64,000 nt of DNA from Gordionus sp. m RMFG-2023 (taxonomy: Eukaryota; Nematomorpha; Gordioida; Chordodea; Parachordodidae): assembly GCF_954871325.1 (NCBI RefSeq), contig NC_088779.1, positions 12,650,846 through 12,714,845 of the forward strand, given 5' to 3'. The position numbers and the translations under genes are program-made. Under the pieces are notes generated by a model. The model did no database searches. It was not told the origin of the DNA and saw only the letters and a list, made by a program, of their open reading frames with translations. Below, piece after piece: positions 1 to 11,037 of the stretch (position 1 is the first letter of the stretch; each line of letters begins with the position of its first letter).

Positions 1-3000
1 TATAAAATTATTGATGATCAATCTATTTTATTTAATTAATATCAGAGGTCTGCAGGTAGGGCTTTAAATATCCCGTAAAATGGAATGTTTTTAAAAATCT
101 GTGGGCCGAGTCTAAAAATTAAAGATTATAAATTAACTAGTTGAAAAATAACACGATGGATCAATTAAACATTGATTCGCTCCTCACATTTTTAATTTCA
201 CTATTTACAAAATACAGCGAAATTTATTTAAAATAATTCAATTCTAAAAGTCTAAACCAGGCAGTAAAATGATCAAAATTTAAAAAAATATATATATAAG
301 CCTGGCACAGATACCCCAGGGGGCCAAATCTTTAAAAAAATTCTAGAAGATAGAGGAACAATTAAATCTAGGCCGGGCCAAAAATTTGATCTCTGAATAT
401 CTTTAAAGATAATCATGAAGTATTTTCCCTTCCCCACATATGATATTAAAATTTTAGCCTTAAAAAGCCAAGGTATCTTGTTGGCAAAGGGAATTTTAGT
501 GTTATTGAATGGATCGATTTAGCCCATTTGTAAAAACGGCTAACTCAATCTTTTACCCAGAAAAATATAACTACAAATTTTTCTCTCATCTAATAACGAA
601 ATCTTGAGGCCTAGGTAATATTTTTCTGCCCAAAGGTGGCAAATTTTACATATAATTGGGCCACATATCAAATCTATAATGATTCGGTTGATTTCCTTCG
701 AATTTACGAAATTATGTAATTAAACTAGGATTTGGGAAAAATTTCAGCGTTCTAGCTGTTATGTATGCCCATTCAAAAACGAAAAAAAATTGAATAATAA
801 ATAATTCGTATTTGGTTCTTATGAGTATTGGTTATAATTTAATTATTGATTGATACAAACTATTTCTAATTAGTGTTTAAAAGGTGAGCTAAAATATTTT
901 CCAGGAACATAAATTGCAAGAGTGATTTTAAATTTGAGATGGGAAATAAAAATAAATGATTTAATATATTTTCAAAAGTAACTTTTAGCTTGTTACCCCA
1001 AAAATAAAAATTTTTTCAAAAGTAATCAGTTAAGTAGTAATTTTTTGCAAAAATAATAGTTACTCTTTACCTATTATTTTAACAACACTATTTATGTCAG
1101 AGACATGCAGACTCAGATCAAAGTCTGGCATGGGTATGGATGAGCCATATTATTATTATTTTTTAAATAAACTTGGGAAGAAATTATTTTTTTTATTAAT
1201 GACCTAGGCTGGGTCTAGCAAATTATTTTTTTATGAATTCAGACCAACATGGACTGAATATTTTAAATATAATATAATTTAAAATATATCATAGAATGAT
1301 CTATCACATTCATTCTCTCATATTCTATAATATCATTTTAACTTATATTTTGTTAGAATTTTTTTTAGTTAATAATAGAAAGTAAAATTGTTTTCTAATT
1401 ATTCCCTAATTATAAATTTTTGATCAAATAATTTAAAATTGTCCTTATATACTCTAGTATGCTAGGTAAATAAAAATAGTTATTAATTTATTAACTATAA
1501 TTTTATTTTTAATAAAAAATTACATAAACTATAAGAAAGTATTAGTCATTAATACTATTTAAACAAAAACCAAATTCAACTAATATTACAGGTAATTTTT
1601 TATATAGATTATTGTCTGGTGGGAAAAGACCAGATAGGTTCACAAACATTCCTTGGTCTAGAGGAAAGCACCTTATCTGGGATTTCATTTATGTCTCCTA
1701 ATTTTCCTCTAACCCAAACATTAATCCGATTATTCAGTTGAACAAAAATTAAAAAGTATCATGACTTTTCTGATTTTTACTTTAACCCAAAAGACCGTGG
1801 GCCCCTAGGGCTCCTATGTATCATTTTTATAAAGATTTAGGTAAAAAAAAACTATCAAATTAAGGAACCTCTTTTAAAGCTGAAATGCAACTCAAATCAC
1901 TGTATTTCAAGGAAACTATCTTAGTTTTCTTGGCTCAATAAGAGTTCTTATTTTGCCCTTCTCTTATGTTTTTTTAAAATTTATTTTGTCTTTAAAAATT
2001 GTTTACTTAATTTATTTATTGTTTTTTTAAGTGTCTTTTAATCTTTTTTTAATATAAATAAAAAATTAAACTTTAAAAAAAAAATATTAGAAAATAATTT
2101 ATAATATAGCTAAGTAACTCATTTTAATTTGTACTTATATACTAATCATTACAATCTTTAGTTAAACACTAAACATTATAAAATAAAATACATTTTGCCA
2201 AAAATGAACACAGGTATAATTTTTTTCCTGTATTAAATGAACAATAATTTTTGTTTTAGAATCACGATAATTTTTCTATTAGATATTAATGATTTCATAT
2301 TTGCTGAAAAACTAACTATAAAATGCCTAATAGATATATTTTGATAATTTCTTTTAAAATCTATGCCATAAAAAAAATATTATGCACCCAGGCTGGGCCA
2401 TAAATTAAAAACAAAGAAATATAGAGACCAAAAAATAAAATCCTGTAAATAATTTGGGTTGAGCTATAAAATACTTTTAATTACAAACCCTAGTTAGGTT
2501 GTGCAATTAGGAACCTTGGCAGGAATCTGATTTATGTGTAAGAATTAAATAAAAATATATTAGGAAACAATTAAATGTTACCAAAAAATTGAGGCATCAC
2601 AAAAAACAGTGTCCACTTTCAATCTAATTAGTATTACAAAAAGACATTTTGTTTCTTAAAAATGTCATTATGTCTCAAAAAATAAACCAATAATTTATAT
2701 CAAATATATTATAAATCAGAACCCTATAAATATAAGGTATAGATTTGCATGTATAATAAAAAAAATTAAAATTCCGTTTATATTCATTAAAAAATAATAA
2801 AAACCTTTCTTCATAAAACCAATTATATATATAATACATGCTTTTTGAATACTATTTTTGATATATTACTAAGAATTGCAAGATAAATAACATTTGATAT
2901 ATTACATTGCTTATTGTAGGCACATTTAATAGTCTAAGGTATATTGCAACATTTAATAGTATAGTCCCCAATGTGACTGGTGGTATATTTTGATATCCAA

Positions 3001-4879
3001 AAGATAATAATTGCATTACTAACAAGAGAACGCCATAATTTTCTTGTCTTCTTCGATTGTACATGCTTTACTTTTAATAACCGGATTTTAAAGGGTGTTT
3101 TTGTTAATGAATCAAGTCCATACATTCAAGGTAATGAAAGAGACATTAAATAAATTTTCAAATTTTTTCTGGCAAGAATAGATCTGATATTAAAGAATTT
3201 TCTATTTTTAATTTTTTTTTAAATTACGCTGATGCCGCTACACTTTTTGGGCGAATTGGTTGCATTGGCCATTGGCTCTTTTTATTTCTTTCTAAAAATC
3301 GAAAATATAACCAAAACAAATATACACCCAAATATATAGCTAAGTTGATTGTCAATTCCTTTTGGGGGAAGGGGGGGTACTATTTTTTAGTAACTAAGCG
3401 TCCATAGAAGCAAGGGAAGTCTTGCTTCCCTTGAAATTTATCTTACAAAATTCATAAATAAACTTAAAAATAATCTTTATACTATGTTAAAAAAACTAAT
3501 CTCTAAAATAAATTAATATAATTTTTATAACGTTAAAGAGATTAATAAAATTTTTAATTTAATAATTTACTATTATTTTTACTACATTAAATATATAATA
3601 TACGTGAGGGAAGAAAATTTAAAATTGCTTAATAAATAAAGAGAAAAGCATGCTAATGGTAATTTTACGTTTAAAAAAATAAGGGTTGGTGTGGGCATAA
3701 TTTTTTGTTCACGTTCACTCATGGTGGCAATAAAAAAAAATTCACATCCTTCACGCTTTCCCTAAAAAAATTTGACCCGACCCGCCCACTCACAAAAGAC
3801 AATAATCACTTTCGTCAAGACCAAAAATTCACGGTGGTGTCTTTAAATTTTTTAAAACTTTATTGCTATACATATGTGCCTCTATGAATTTATACTATAG
3901 TTTTTATTTTTCTATTTCGATATAACATAAAATAATTACAATTTATAAATCAAAATTTTTATTTAGAAAAAGAAGAGTGTCCATGTTTTATTAATTTCAA
4001 TTGTGTTTCCCTTCTCTAATAAGCGATTGATTATAGCAAATTACCTTTCACTAGAAGCCTATTTGGCCAGGCTCACAAAATTTTACTAGATAATTTTCTT
4101 AAAAAAAGGAAATAAATTTTCTTTCCAAAACTTCCAAATATTCTCATTGTTATTTGAAGAGTTGGCAAGTACGGAAGGAATATTTGACTTGGTCAAATAC
4201 GGTCAAATATTCTTAAATATTATTAGTGAATAAAAATATTTATTTAATTATAACTAAAATGTATTTAAAGCATGTTTATTAATTTAATTAAGGTTCCAAT
4301 TTATTTAAAAATATATTTGTATCATCAAGGCATGGATGTAGTTATAATAAAATATAAGATTTTCATATTAAAATATTAAATTTTCATTTTAAAATATACA
4401 AATAAAAGAATTTTTCTCATTAATAATTTGGATCCCTAATCCCACATAAAAAACGAGTTGCTTAATTTGGAAAGCATATTATTATTTAAATCACAACACA
4501 TGATTTCATAATATCTATACCTAAAAAAAAATTATAGATTTTAGAAAGAAAAAACAATCCAAATATATGAGCTTCCCAAAATAAAGGAAACATCTTACTA
4601 GTTGTGAGTTTGATGAAGCATGTAATATAATATAATAATTAGTATAATTATAATCTTTTTATTTAAAATAATTCGTCGTCATCAAAAATGACTTGAAAAT
4701 AAATCGTCGCCAAATGAAATGTATTCAGAACAATAATATAAAGTGATTTATTTCATAATATAAAATATATATATGTTTTTTTATTTTTATAAATTGTAAT
4801 AAATTGTAGCTATAAGCAAATATAAAAATCAATTTATATAAATACATTACAAGTATCATTATAATTAATAAGGTAGCGA
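1..4879. other. A+T-rich intergenic DNA with repeat scraps
   Basis: No convincing gene is visible here; the short open frames are low-complexity and lack recognisable domains. The stretch holds small patches that are richer in G+C than the background (about 50-120, 300-380, 1090-1140, 1200-1255, 2385-2520, 3650-3850). They contain words such as 'gggccga', 'aggccgggcc' and 'gacccgacccgccc', typical of the GC-rich miniature elements found whole at 23897, 38724 and 55117, so they are probably worn pieces of that family. A piece of a second, palindromic family lies at about 500-645. Confidence 0.5.
500..645. repeat. fragment of palindromic 'aaacggct' miniature element
   Basis: This piece shares a run of words in the same order with the more complete copy at 16957-17181: 'aaaaacggcta', then 'tcaat...ttttaccca', then 'ctacaaattttt', 'ctcat', 'taacgaaatcttgaggcc' and 'taggtaatatttttctg'. 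Other pieces lie near 11560-11645 and 14249-14408. The family is dispersed and non-coding. Confidence 0.55.
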
Positions 4880-5410
4880 ATAGAGTGGTAGGCATAGGTA
4901 TTTGAATGGGGTTTGCATCCAGTGAAAATCCTGTCATGTAGACGCTGTCTAGATACCATATTTTTTAAGATTTTTAGAGAATGAATTAGGTTATGTATAC
5001 CTAAACTTAAAATGAGAGGGCCAAAATGGTCTCCTTGTTGTATACCATCTTTAGAAAGAATTGTATATTCCCCGAATTTGAGAGGGGTTCTACAGCCATA
5101 AGACTGTTAATAAATCCTGCATAAACTGGGAATTTTTGATAAAAAATGTTCAAGAATACTTTTCTGAATAAAGAATTAAAAGAAATTTTAAAATCCTGCT
5201 TACAGACTACGGCGTCTGAAGGACGATCTTCGATATATATGCGAAGAGAGTGGGCGGCTATTTCGCATCTCCCTTTAGTACCAAAGCCTAGTTAATATGT
5301 TTGGAACATTTTTGAAGCATCAGATTTGATGAGCTCAACGATTAACTTAGCTAATAGTCTCCTAAAAAAAGACCCAATTGCAATCGACCGAATTCCACCA
5401 TCAGGCTTTT
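4880..5410 (-). mobile_element. LINE (non-LTR) reverse transcriptase fragment, decayed
   Basis: Translated on the minus strand, the stretch reads as a non-LTR reverse transcriptase in several frames. From about 5405 down there is KPDGGIRSIAIGSFFRRLLAK, then LGFGTKGRCEIAAHSLRIYIE, then DAVVCKQDFKISFNSLFRK (the palm segment, where the catalytic aspartate of the usual LDF.NAFN motif remains as QDFKISFN). A block resembling the GVQQGD region follows and then a WYLDS segment near 4940. This is the order seen in LINE ORF2 proteins that begin fingers/palm with K.DGG.RPI. Several stops and frame changes are present, so it is a dead 5'- and 3'-truncated copy. The endonuclease and the 3' tail are not visible. 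The family is not assigned. Confidence 0.75.
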
Positions 5411-5673
5411 AGAAAGAGCAATTAATCTTACACCAAAAAGAATTTGGTGAACTTGACTAGGTAAATCATTGTTCAATATGCTCTCACTAAATATTACCAA
5501 TGAATTTACAAATGAATCTTGGAAAGGATTAGGGTTAATTAAAAATTGGAAATAAGAGGGGTGAAAACTCTCAATTTCCCCTTCAGAGTTTATATTAAAA
5601 GATTAAACTAATTATATTACGATTCTTAATATAAATAAATGATATAACAATTTTTATAGAGGGAACATTTGAT

Positions 5674-7354
5674 ATGGATGTTGAAGCCACGAGTGTTGTA
5701 CAGGTACTTTTGAATGAGAAATCTATTATTTGTTCTAATTGTAAATCGCTTATTCTAAAGCCAAACAAGGCTCAATTAGTAAATACTGAGGTAATAAATA
5801 ATTAGTATATTATTATATTAAAATGATAAAACTCTTGAATCTTTTATAAATTATATTTCAATAAGAAAATACCTTTATAATTTTTTTTATTATATATTTT
5901 AAAAAGGGCATTTAAATGTATTTTAAAAATTTAATTGATTTTTAGGCAATCATTTTTTTTATTGTTTATATATAAATAGCACTAAATAATTATAATCGAA
6001 TTAAATCCAATTAACTTAGAAATAATATTATTTATTCTTATTCTGCATTTACAGATATTTCTTGTTATGTTTTTTTAAATTTTAGTATAAAAACGATTAA
6101 TCATATTGCATGCATATTTTACAGAGGCCCCAAATGATCTAGTCTCATTAATTCATTTACTATCGATTTAGATTCTTTCATCATGAGAATTATGAACTGG
6201 TATAGCATGGTGAAACTTGCTATTATTCACAGTTCATTATGTGGTTTAAGAATTTGAATATTATAAATATTTGGTAATTTATTTGTAATAAGTGAATTAA
6301 GGTTGCAAAATTGGTCCATCAACTATGAATCATATTCATTTACTATTGATTTAGATTCTTTCAACATGAGAATTATGAATTGAAACTTGCTATAATTCAC
6401 AGTTCATTATGTTGTTTAAGAATATATTAGAAATATTTGGCAATTTATTTGTAATAAGTGAATTAAGGTTGCAAAATTGGTCCATCAACTATGAATCATT
6501 TAAATAAACCTTTTATTTTCCAAAAAATCTAGACTTTTCTAAATCTGACCAATTTGGAACATTTTAATTTAACATTTCGATTCTTCTAGAGGTTCTGGCC
6601 AAAGATCAAAATATTCAATGCAACATCTATACATATAATAAATTTTATACTTACTAGGATTATTTGACCATTTTTAATATTTGTTTTATACATTGTACTT
6701 ATAGAAATTTTTTATTTTTAATAAAAAGGATAAAATAAAAATAGATATACATATTAAAGGATTTCTGTGAGGCCTTTAATAGTGTCCTTTTTCAATCTTG
6801 TTAGTGGCTAAAAATGCACGTTTTTTAAAAAATTGCATGTATTTGAAAAAGCGCAATATATAACTAAAGAAAGTAAAATCAAATTTTGTTAAACTATATG
6901 TAATACAAATTTAGCATGTATAATAATAATCTCTTTTATGGATTATTAAAAATTTGAATCCAAAATTAGCTGAACCTTATTATTAACTAAAATATTATAT
7001 ATTTAAGTTGTTTTATATCACACACTAATATTATTATCCTCTTATATTTTTTAGATATTCTTACCTCATATTGATATCAAAAAATCTATAGGTGATCATA
7101 CTGAAAAAAATATAGGGGAAAATATAACTCAATTTTGGAGAGTAAAAAGTTCAGATATATATATCTTTGAAAATATTGGTTTCACACATTCGATACCATC
7201 TTCTAACTCACCCTTTAAATATTTAGCTTGTGCTGACTGTGAAATAGGTCCTTTAGGTGTTGATAATTTATCCCCACTTACCAATAACAATAATACAGAT
7301 GATCAAAATTCATTCAGATTTTTTATAGCCTGTTCAAGAGTGTCACTTTTATAA
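5674..7354 (+). CDS. RABIF: RABIF/MSS4 homologue, two exons (5674-5790, 7055-7354)
   Basis: This is a homologue of MSS4, the small zinc-binding chaperone-like exchange factor that binds nucleotide-free exocytic Rab GTPases in the cytosol. Exon 1 (39 codons) begins at the ATG at 5674 and carries the first zinc CxxC (CSNC, residues 20-23). Exon 2 (99 codons plus stop) carries QFWRVKSSDIYIFENIGFT and YLACADCEIGPLG, closely matching the family signature (VEDMFIFENVGFT ... CADCEIGPIG), with the second CxxC at 98-101. The intron is 5791-7054, GT-AG, phase 0. The predicted protein is 138 residues against about 123 in mammals; the extra length is an Asn-rich loop before the last strand. The stop lies 31 bp before the MPDU1 start on the same strand. 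I chose the start because it is the only ATG upstream of the CxxC in this exon. Confidence 0.9.
6151..6503. repeat. 183-bp tandem duplication inside the RABIF intron
   Basis: A unit beginning 'attcatttactatcgattta' at 6151 recurs at 6334 ('attcatttactattgattta'). Both copies continue through 'ttcacagttcattatg' and end in 'ggtccatcaactatgaatca'. The second copy has lost about 15-20 bp. Divergence is low, so the duplication is fairly young. No coding content. Confidence 0.85.
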
Positions 7355-7385
7355 TTTACTCATTAATTTAAATATACCTAAAAAA

Positions 7386-8282
7386 ATGGATCTGATTGCA
7401 AGCATAATAAAAAAAGAAATAGGATCCAAATGTTTTCATGCCTTTTTTGGTGACCATTTTGATGACAATGAAACATATTCCATAATATCCATGGTTCAAT
7501 CCCTAATATCATTCCCCATACAAATTATATCAAGCATATTTTTTACACAACCAACTTCTAGCCAACTCAACATGGAATGCACTAAGATTGTGATCAGCAA
7601 AGTTCTTAGCTATACCATTATAATGGGTTCACTATTAGTAAAATTACCCCAGATTATTAAAATATTTCAGGCTCGTAATTGTGATGGTATTAGCATTTAC
7701 AGCATTTTGGTAGAATTGTTGGCCATAACAACCACAATGATTTATGGCTATGCCCAGGATTTTCCATTTAGTTCCTGGGGAGATTCTCTTTTTATGGGCA
7801 TCCAAACCTTTATAATCGCCAACCTCTACTTTTATTATAATCAACGAATTTTGAAAGGGAGTAATAGTAATAATTTGGCTACTTGTCTTATATTTTCGAG
7901 TTTCTATATCTTGATAATTGGAATTTTTATGGCACCCCAACAAGTAATACCATTATATTATATATCGGCCCTTCAAACTTTCAACTTACCAATCGTATTT
8001 TTCAGTAAAGCTCTTCAGATATTCGAGAATTACAAAAATTCCTCAACTGGGCAATTGTCTATTCTTTCATACTCATTAATAACTCTTGGTAGCATGGCTC
8101 GTATATTTACTTCCATTCAAGAAACTGGTGATACTCTTGTCATTCTTCCATTTTGTTTAGCTTCGTGTCTGAACGTTGTATTGATCCTGCAAATCTTATA
8201 TTATTCTTCATCGTCAAAAGCTAAAAATTTAATAAGATCAAACAAAGATAACGATCGAAATAAGAAATTGAAAAACAAATGA
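7386..8282 (+). CDS. MPDU1: MPDU1 homologue (mannose-P-dolichol utilization defect 1), intronless
   Basis: MPDU1 is an ER multi-pass PQ-loop protein needed for use of dolichol-phosphate-mannose and -glucose in N-glycan and GPI assembly. The 298-residue product carries the family core: GSLLVKLPQIIKIFQARN (81-98, with the PQ motif at 88-89), SILVELLAITTTMIYGYAQ (106-124), FPFSSWGDSLFMGIQT (126-141), then the second PQ-like repeat around LPIVFFSKALQIFENY (201-216), and the near-invariant SMARIFTSIQETGD (236-249). It is about 50 residues longer than the mammalian protein, mostly at the N-terminus (a hydrophobic stretch at 31-54) and in a Lys-rich tail. The tail ends KLKNK, which fits a KxKxx ER-retrieval signal. 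The whole gene is one exon. The ATG at 7386 has an A-rich context and is the first after the RABIF stop. Confidence 0.93.
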   Translation: MDLIASIIKKEIGSKCFHAFFGDHFDDNETYSIISMVQSLISFPIQIISSIFFTQPTSSQLNMECTKIVISKVLSYTIIMGSLLVKLPQIIKIFQARNCDGISIYSILVELLAITTTMIYGYAQDFPFSSWGDSLFMGIQTFIIANLYFYYNQRILKGSNSNNLATCLIFSSFYILIIGIFMAPQQVIPLYYISALQTFNLPIVFFSKALQIFENYKNSSTGQLSILSYSLITLGSMARIFTSIQETGDTLVILPFCLASCLNVVLILQILYYSSSSKAKNLIRSNKDNDRNKKLKNK

Positions 8283-8353
8283 ACCTGAAGAAAAATGAAA
8301 ACTTTATGTTTAATGATAATGTTTTATTGTTAAAGCTTTAATTGTATTGAAAA

Positions 8354-8359
8354 AATAAA
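8354..8359 (+). terminator. AATAAA polyadenylation signal after MPDU1
   Basis: AATAAA lies 72 bp past the MPDU1 stop, followed by a T-rich stretch. It would serve MPDU1 and, if the pair is co-transcribed, RABIF as well; no AATAAA lies in the 31 bp between the two genes. Confidence 0.6.
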
Positions 8360-8437
8360 ATTTTATTGTCGAAATATTATAATTCATGAAGGTTAAATAC
8401 TTTTGTAAAAGCAAAAAATAAAATAGATATAAATTTA

Positions 8438-8740
8438 TTATCTTTTGAAATCTTTATTAACCCATATATCTCCGTCTTGTGGTAGGTCAAACATTACATT
8501 TTCCCATTTTTCTTTAGAATTTGAGCCTTTCTTTTCTAGAACTTTCAATAATATATGTTTGCTTTTCTTGGATTCCTTTTCTATAACACTCATACTTCTA
8601 TCCATTTCAATTATGTCTATCATATCTATAGGATTTTCGAGGGCTTTTTGTTCGAAACTTTGTGAGGCTATTTTAGCTACTGTTAGCGCTGATACATCTT
8701 GAACTATTGGCTTATTTTTGTTTATAAATTTACTAATCAT
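8438..8740 (-). CDS. unrecognised 100-residue protein, convergent to MPDU1
   Basis: This open frame begins MISKFINKNKPIVQDVSALT and ends DLPQDGDIWVNKDFKR. It is hydrophilic and mixed-charge, with no signal peptide or membrane span. The middle (about residues 30-70: an ENPIDMIDIIEMDRSM segment, then a Lys/Glu-rich stretch) is predicted helical. The sequence is more complex than random A+T-rich frames nearby, with Trp, Gly and Asp in the C-terminal motif. The gene is tail to tail with MPDU1, the stops 155 bp apart. A TTTATT on the plus strand at 8434-8439 overlaps the stop and would read as AATAAA on this strand. I do not recognise the family. The open frame in the same place on the plus strand is taken as its shadow. 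Confidence 0.55.
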   Translation of the reverse strand: MISKFINKNKPIVQDVSALTVAKIASQSFEQKALENPIDMIDIIEMDRSMSVIEKESKKSKHILLKVLEKKGSNSKEKWENVMFDLPQDGDIWVNKDFKR

Positions 8741-9030
8741 AATATGAGTACGAAATAATTATGTTTTTAATTTATACTATTTTTGAAAAAAGAAGCTCTT
8801 TTACTTGCGAATTTTTATAATTTCTCGCCAAATTTTTGAAATTTTTTGCAAATAATATAATTTTTATCATTTCATTAGCAAAATAAGAAATAATAACGAT
8901 TTTGTACAACAATTAATAGTTTAAAAAGGATTTTATCTATTTTAAATGAATACTATTTTTTTTAATCACGCCTATGAAAAATTTGATTGTATGAATTTCC
9001 ACTCAAATTGTAAAAATACATGTCTGATTT
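8741..9030. other. A+T-rich spacer
   Basis: No gene or repeat recognised; presumably holds the promoter of the minus-strand gene that starts at 8740. Its right edge is the 8-bp duplication flanking the next element. Confidence 0.4.
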
Positions 9031-11029
9031 CAGAGTTGTTAAAGGAGCGTGATCAAAGGATCAGCTATCATGGATTCAATTTCCTTTATCGATGATTTTC
9101 GTTTAAAATCAGGATGATCGAGATCATTTTGTTGATGAACGATCCTTCGATCTTTACAATAATTTATTTTAACTTTTTCATAAAATATATATATATGAAA
9201 TAAAATTTTTTAAAATAAAAAAAAATCCTCATATTTTAGCATCCATTATAATTTATATTAATTTTAATTTTTCGTTTAAATTTTAATGAAGACAACATTT
9301 ACTTATCAGTAGATTTGCAAGTTTTTTAAATATTGAATGATTTTTTGGTTTATCAATGTTTATAGCTAATGTACTAGAAGAAATAATAATTGTTGAACTG
9401 CAAAGAAGGAAAATCATATTATCTTAAATTAAACCCTTATCTTATGCTCCATAAGTATTTTACCTTATTAGCAACGGAACGGATGGAGTTAATATAGATT
9501 TCCTTCATTTTATAAGAACCACAGTGTTGTAGTAATGATTCACCCAAAATAAGTTCAACTATTTATTAACCTGGCACAGAATAAACGATAAAAAAAAGAC
9601 AGACTTTTTACTCATTTGGAAAACCAACTTCTATATATCAAGATTCAAATTTCAATGATAGTCTTAATTAGATGAGCTCAAAATTTTCATGTTAAATCAC
9701 CTAATAATTTTTTTAAAATTCGAATTAATGAATTTTGTAAATTTAAAATAAATCGCTATAATGTACCTTTGTTTTGTTTAGTAAAGTGATACAGTTTACG
9801 AAACGGATTGATGTATTAAAGTAAGTGTCTTCAAAAGTTTAATGCTTAAGACTGCGTCTTAATATGAGATTCAGATTCATATCAATTTGAAAATATAACT
9901 TGATTCAAAATATAACAAGACTATTTTACTTCTTTATCTATTAAATAAACCGAAAAGAACAAATAAAATCTATAAAGATCTTTGAATCAGGGGAAAATAA
10001 ACTTTAATATATTTAAACGTATTTAATTTTTAAATCGCAACTCAAAATCCGATATTTATGATTCCGGCTAAGGAGTGCAGTTATAGTTTTTCGCTTATAT
10101 TCTCTTTATTGATTAGAACTTATTGATGAATTAATAAGTACTAATTAGGCATTACATATTGGCGCACTCATATGAGTAAAAGTACTAAATATTGAAATAT
10201 GCCACCCCCCCCCTTACCACTTGGATTGAGCAACGCCACAGTACAGTTGTCATAATTATAAAATTATTGGTGAATTTTTTTATATAATTATAAAATATTA
10301 GTTACAATAAATTAGTGCAGTTATGGTTTTTCGCTTATATTCTCTTTATTGATTAGAACTTATTGATGAATTAATAAGTACTAATTAGGCATTACATATT
10401 GGCGCACTCATATGAGTAAAAGTACTAAATATTAAAATATGCCACCCCCCCCCCCCCTTACCACTTGGATTGAGCAACGCCACAGTACAGTTGTCATAAT
10501 TATAAAATTATTGGTGAATTTTTTTATATAATTATAAAATATTAGTTACAATAAATTAGTGCAGTTATGGTTTTTCGCTTATATTCTCTTTATTGATTAG
10601 AACTTATTGATGAATTAATAAGTACTAATTAGGCATTACATATTGGCGCACTCATATGAGTAAAAGTACTAAATATTGAAATATGCCCCCCCCCTTACCA
10701 CTTGGTTTGAGCAACATCACAGTACAGTTGTCATAATTATAAAATTATTGGTAAATTTTTTTTATATAATTATAAAATATTATTTACAATAAATTACCAC
10801 TATAACTAATTTTTTTTTAAATTGGTTTATTTTGCGTTGAGATAAAATTTCTTCAAGATTTTATAAAATAAGCAATCCAGATTATAGAAAAAATCTCTAA
10901 TTGAAAAAATATTTGTATAATCCATAAAAGGATCGTGATCCTTTTTAAAAATTCGATCCATATTTTTTGAAAAGATCGTTATCGTGAATCGTGATTCCAT
11001 CCTTTTAAAAGGATCCATTAACAAGCTTG
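9031..11029. mobile_element. non-autonomous hAT-like element, about 2.0 kb
   Basis: The left end reads CAGAGTTGTTAAAGG and the right end reads CCATTAACAAGCTTG. Read inward on opposite strands these form imperfect inverted repeats (about 11 of 15 positions), and both ends continue into 'gatc/ggatc'-rich arms. The 8-bp flanks are 'tctgattt' (9023-9030) and 'tctgtttt' (11030-11037), one mismatch, as expected of an 8-bp hAT target duplication. The CAGAG start is typical of hAT termini. No transposase is seen; the inside holds 1 kb of A+T-rich DNA and three 240-bp tandem units. Assignment to hAT rests on the ends and duplication length only. Confidence 0.55.
10075..10795. repeat. three tandem 240-244-bp units with poly-C runs
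   Basis: Units begin 'gtgcagttat' at 10075, 10315 and 10559. They are nearly identical through 'tattggcgcactcatatgag' and 'tacagttgtcataattataa'. Each holds a run of 9, 13 and 9 C residues respectively, and most differences are run-length changes. An inverted pair 'tataattatataaa' sits in the tail of each unit. Low divergence suggests recent amplification. Confidence 0.95.
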
Positions 11030-11037
11030 TCTGTTTT

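Noticed and set aside
2852-3125. Two overlapping minus-strand frames of 63-70 codons
   Set aside because: No domain, no splice or poly-A context; their composition is what A+T-rich DNA gives by chance.
7644-7943. 99-codon minus-strand frame inside MPDU1
   Set aside because: It overlaps a strongly recognised MPDU1 coding region; a shadow.
8445-8702. 85-codon plus-strand frame opposite the 8438-8740 minus-strand gene
   Set aside because: It lies wholly inside the minus-strand gene. That strand has the better composition, a start codon preceded by A+T-rich DNA, and an AATAAA-like 3' end.
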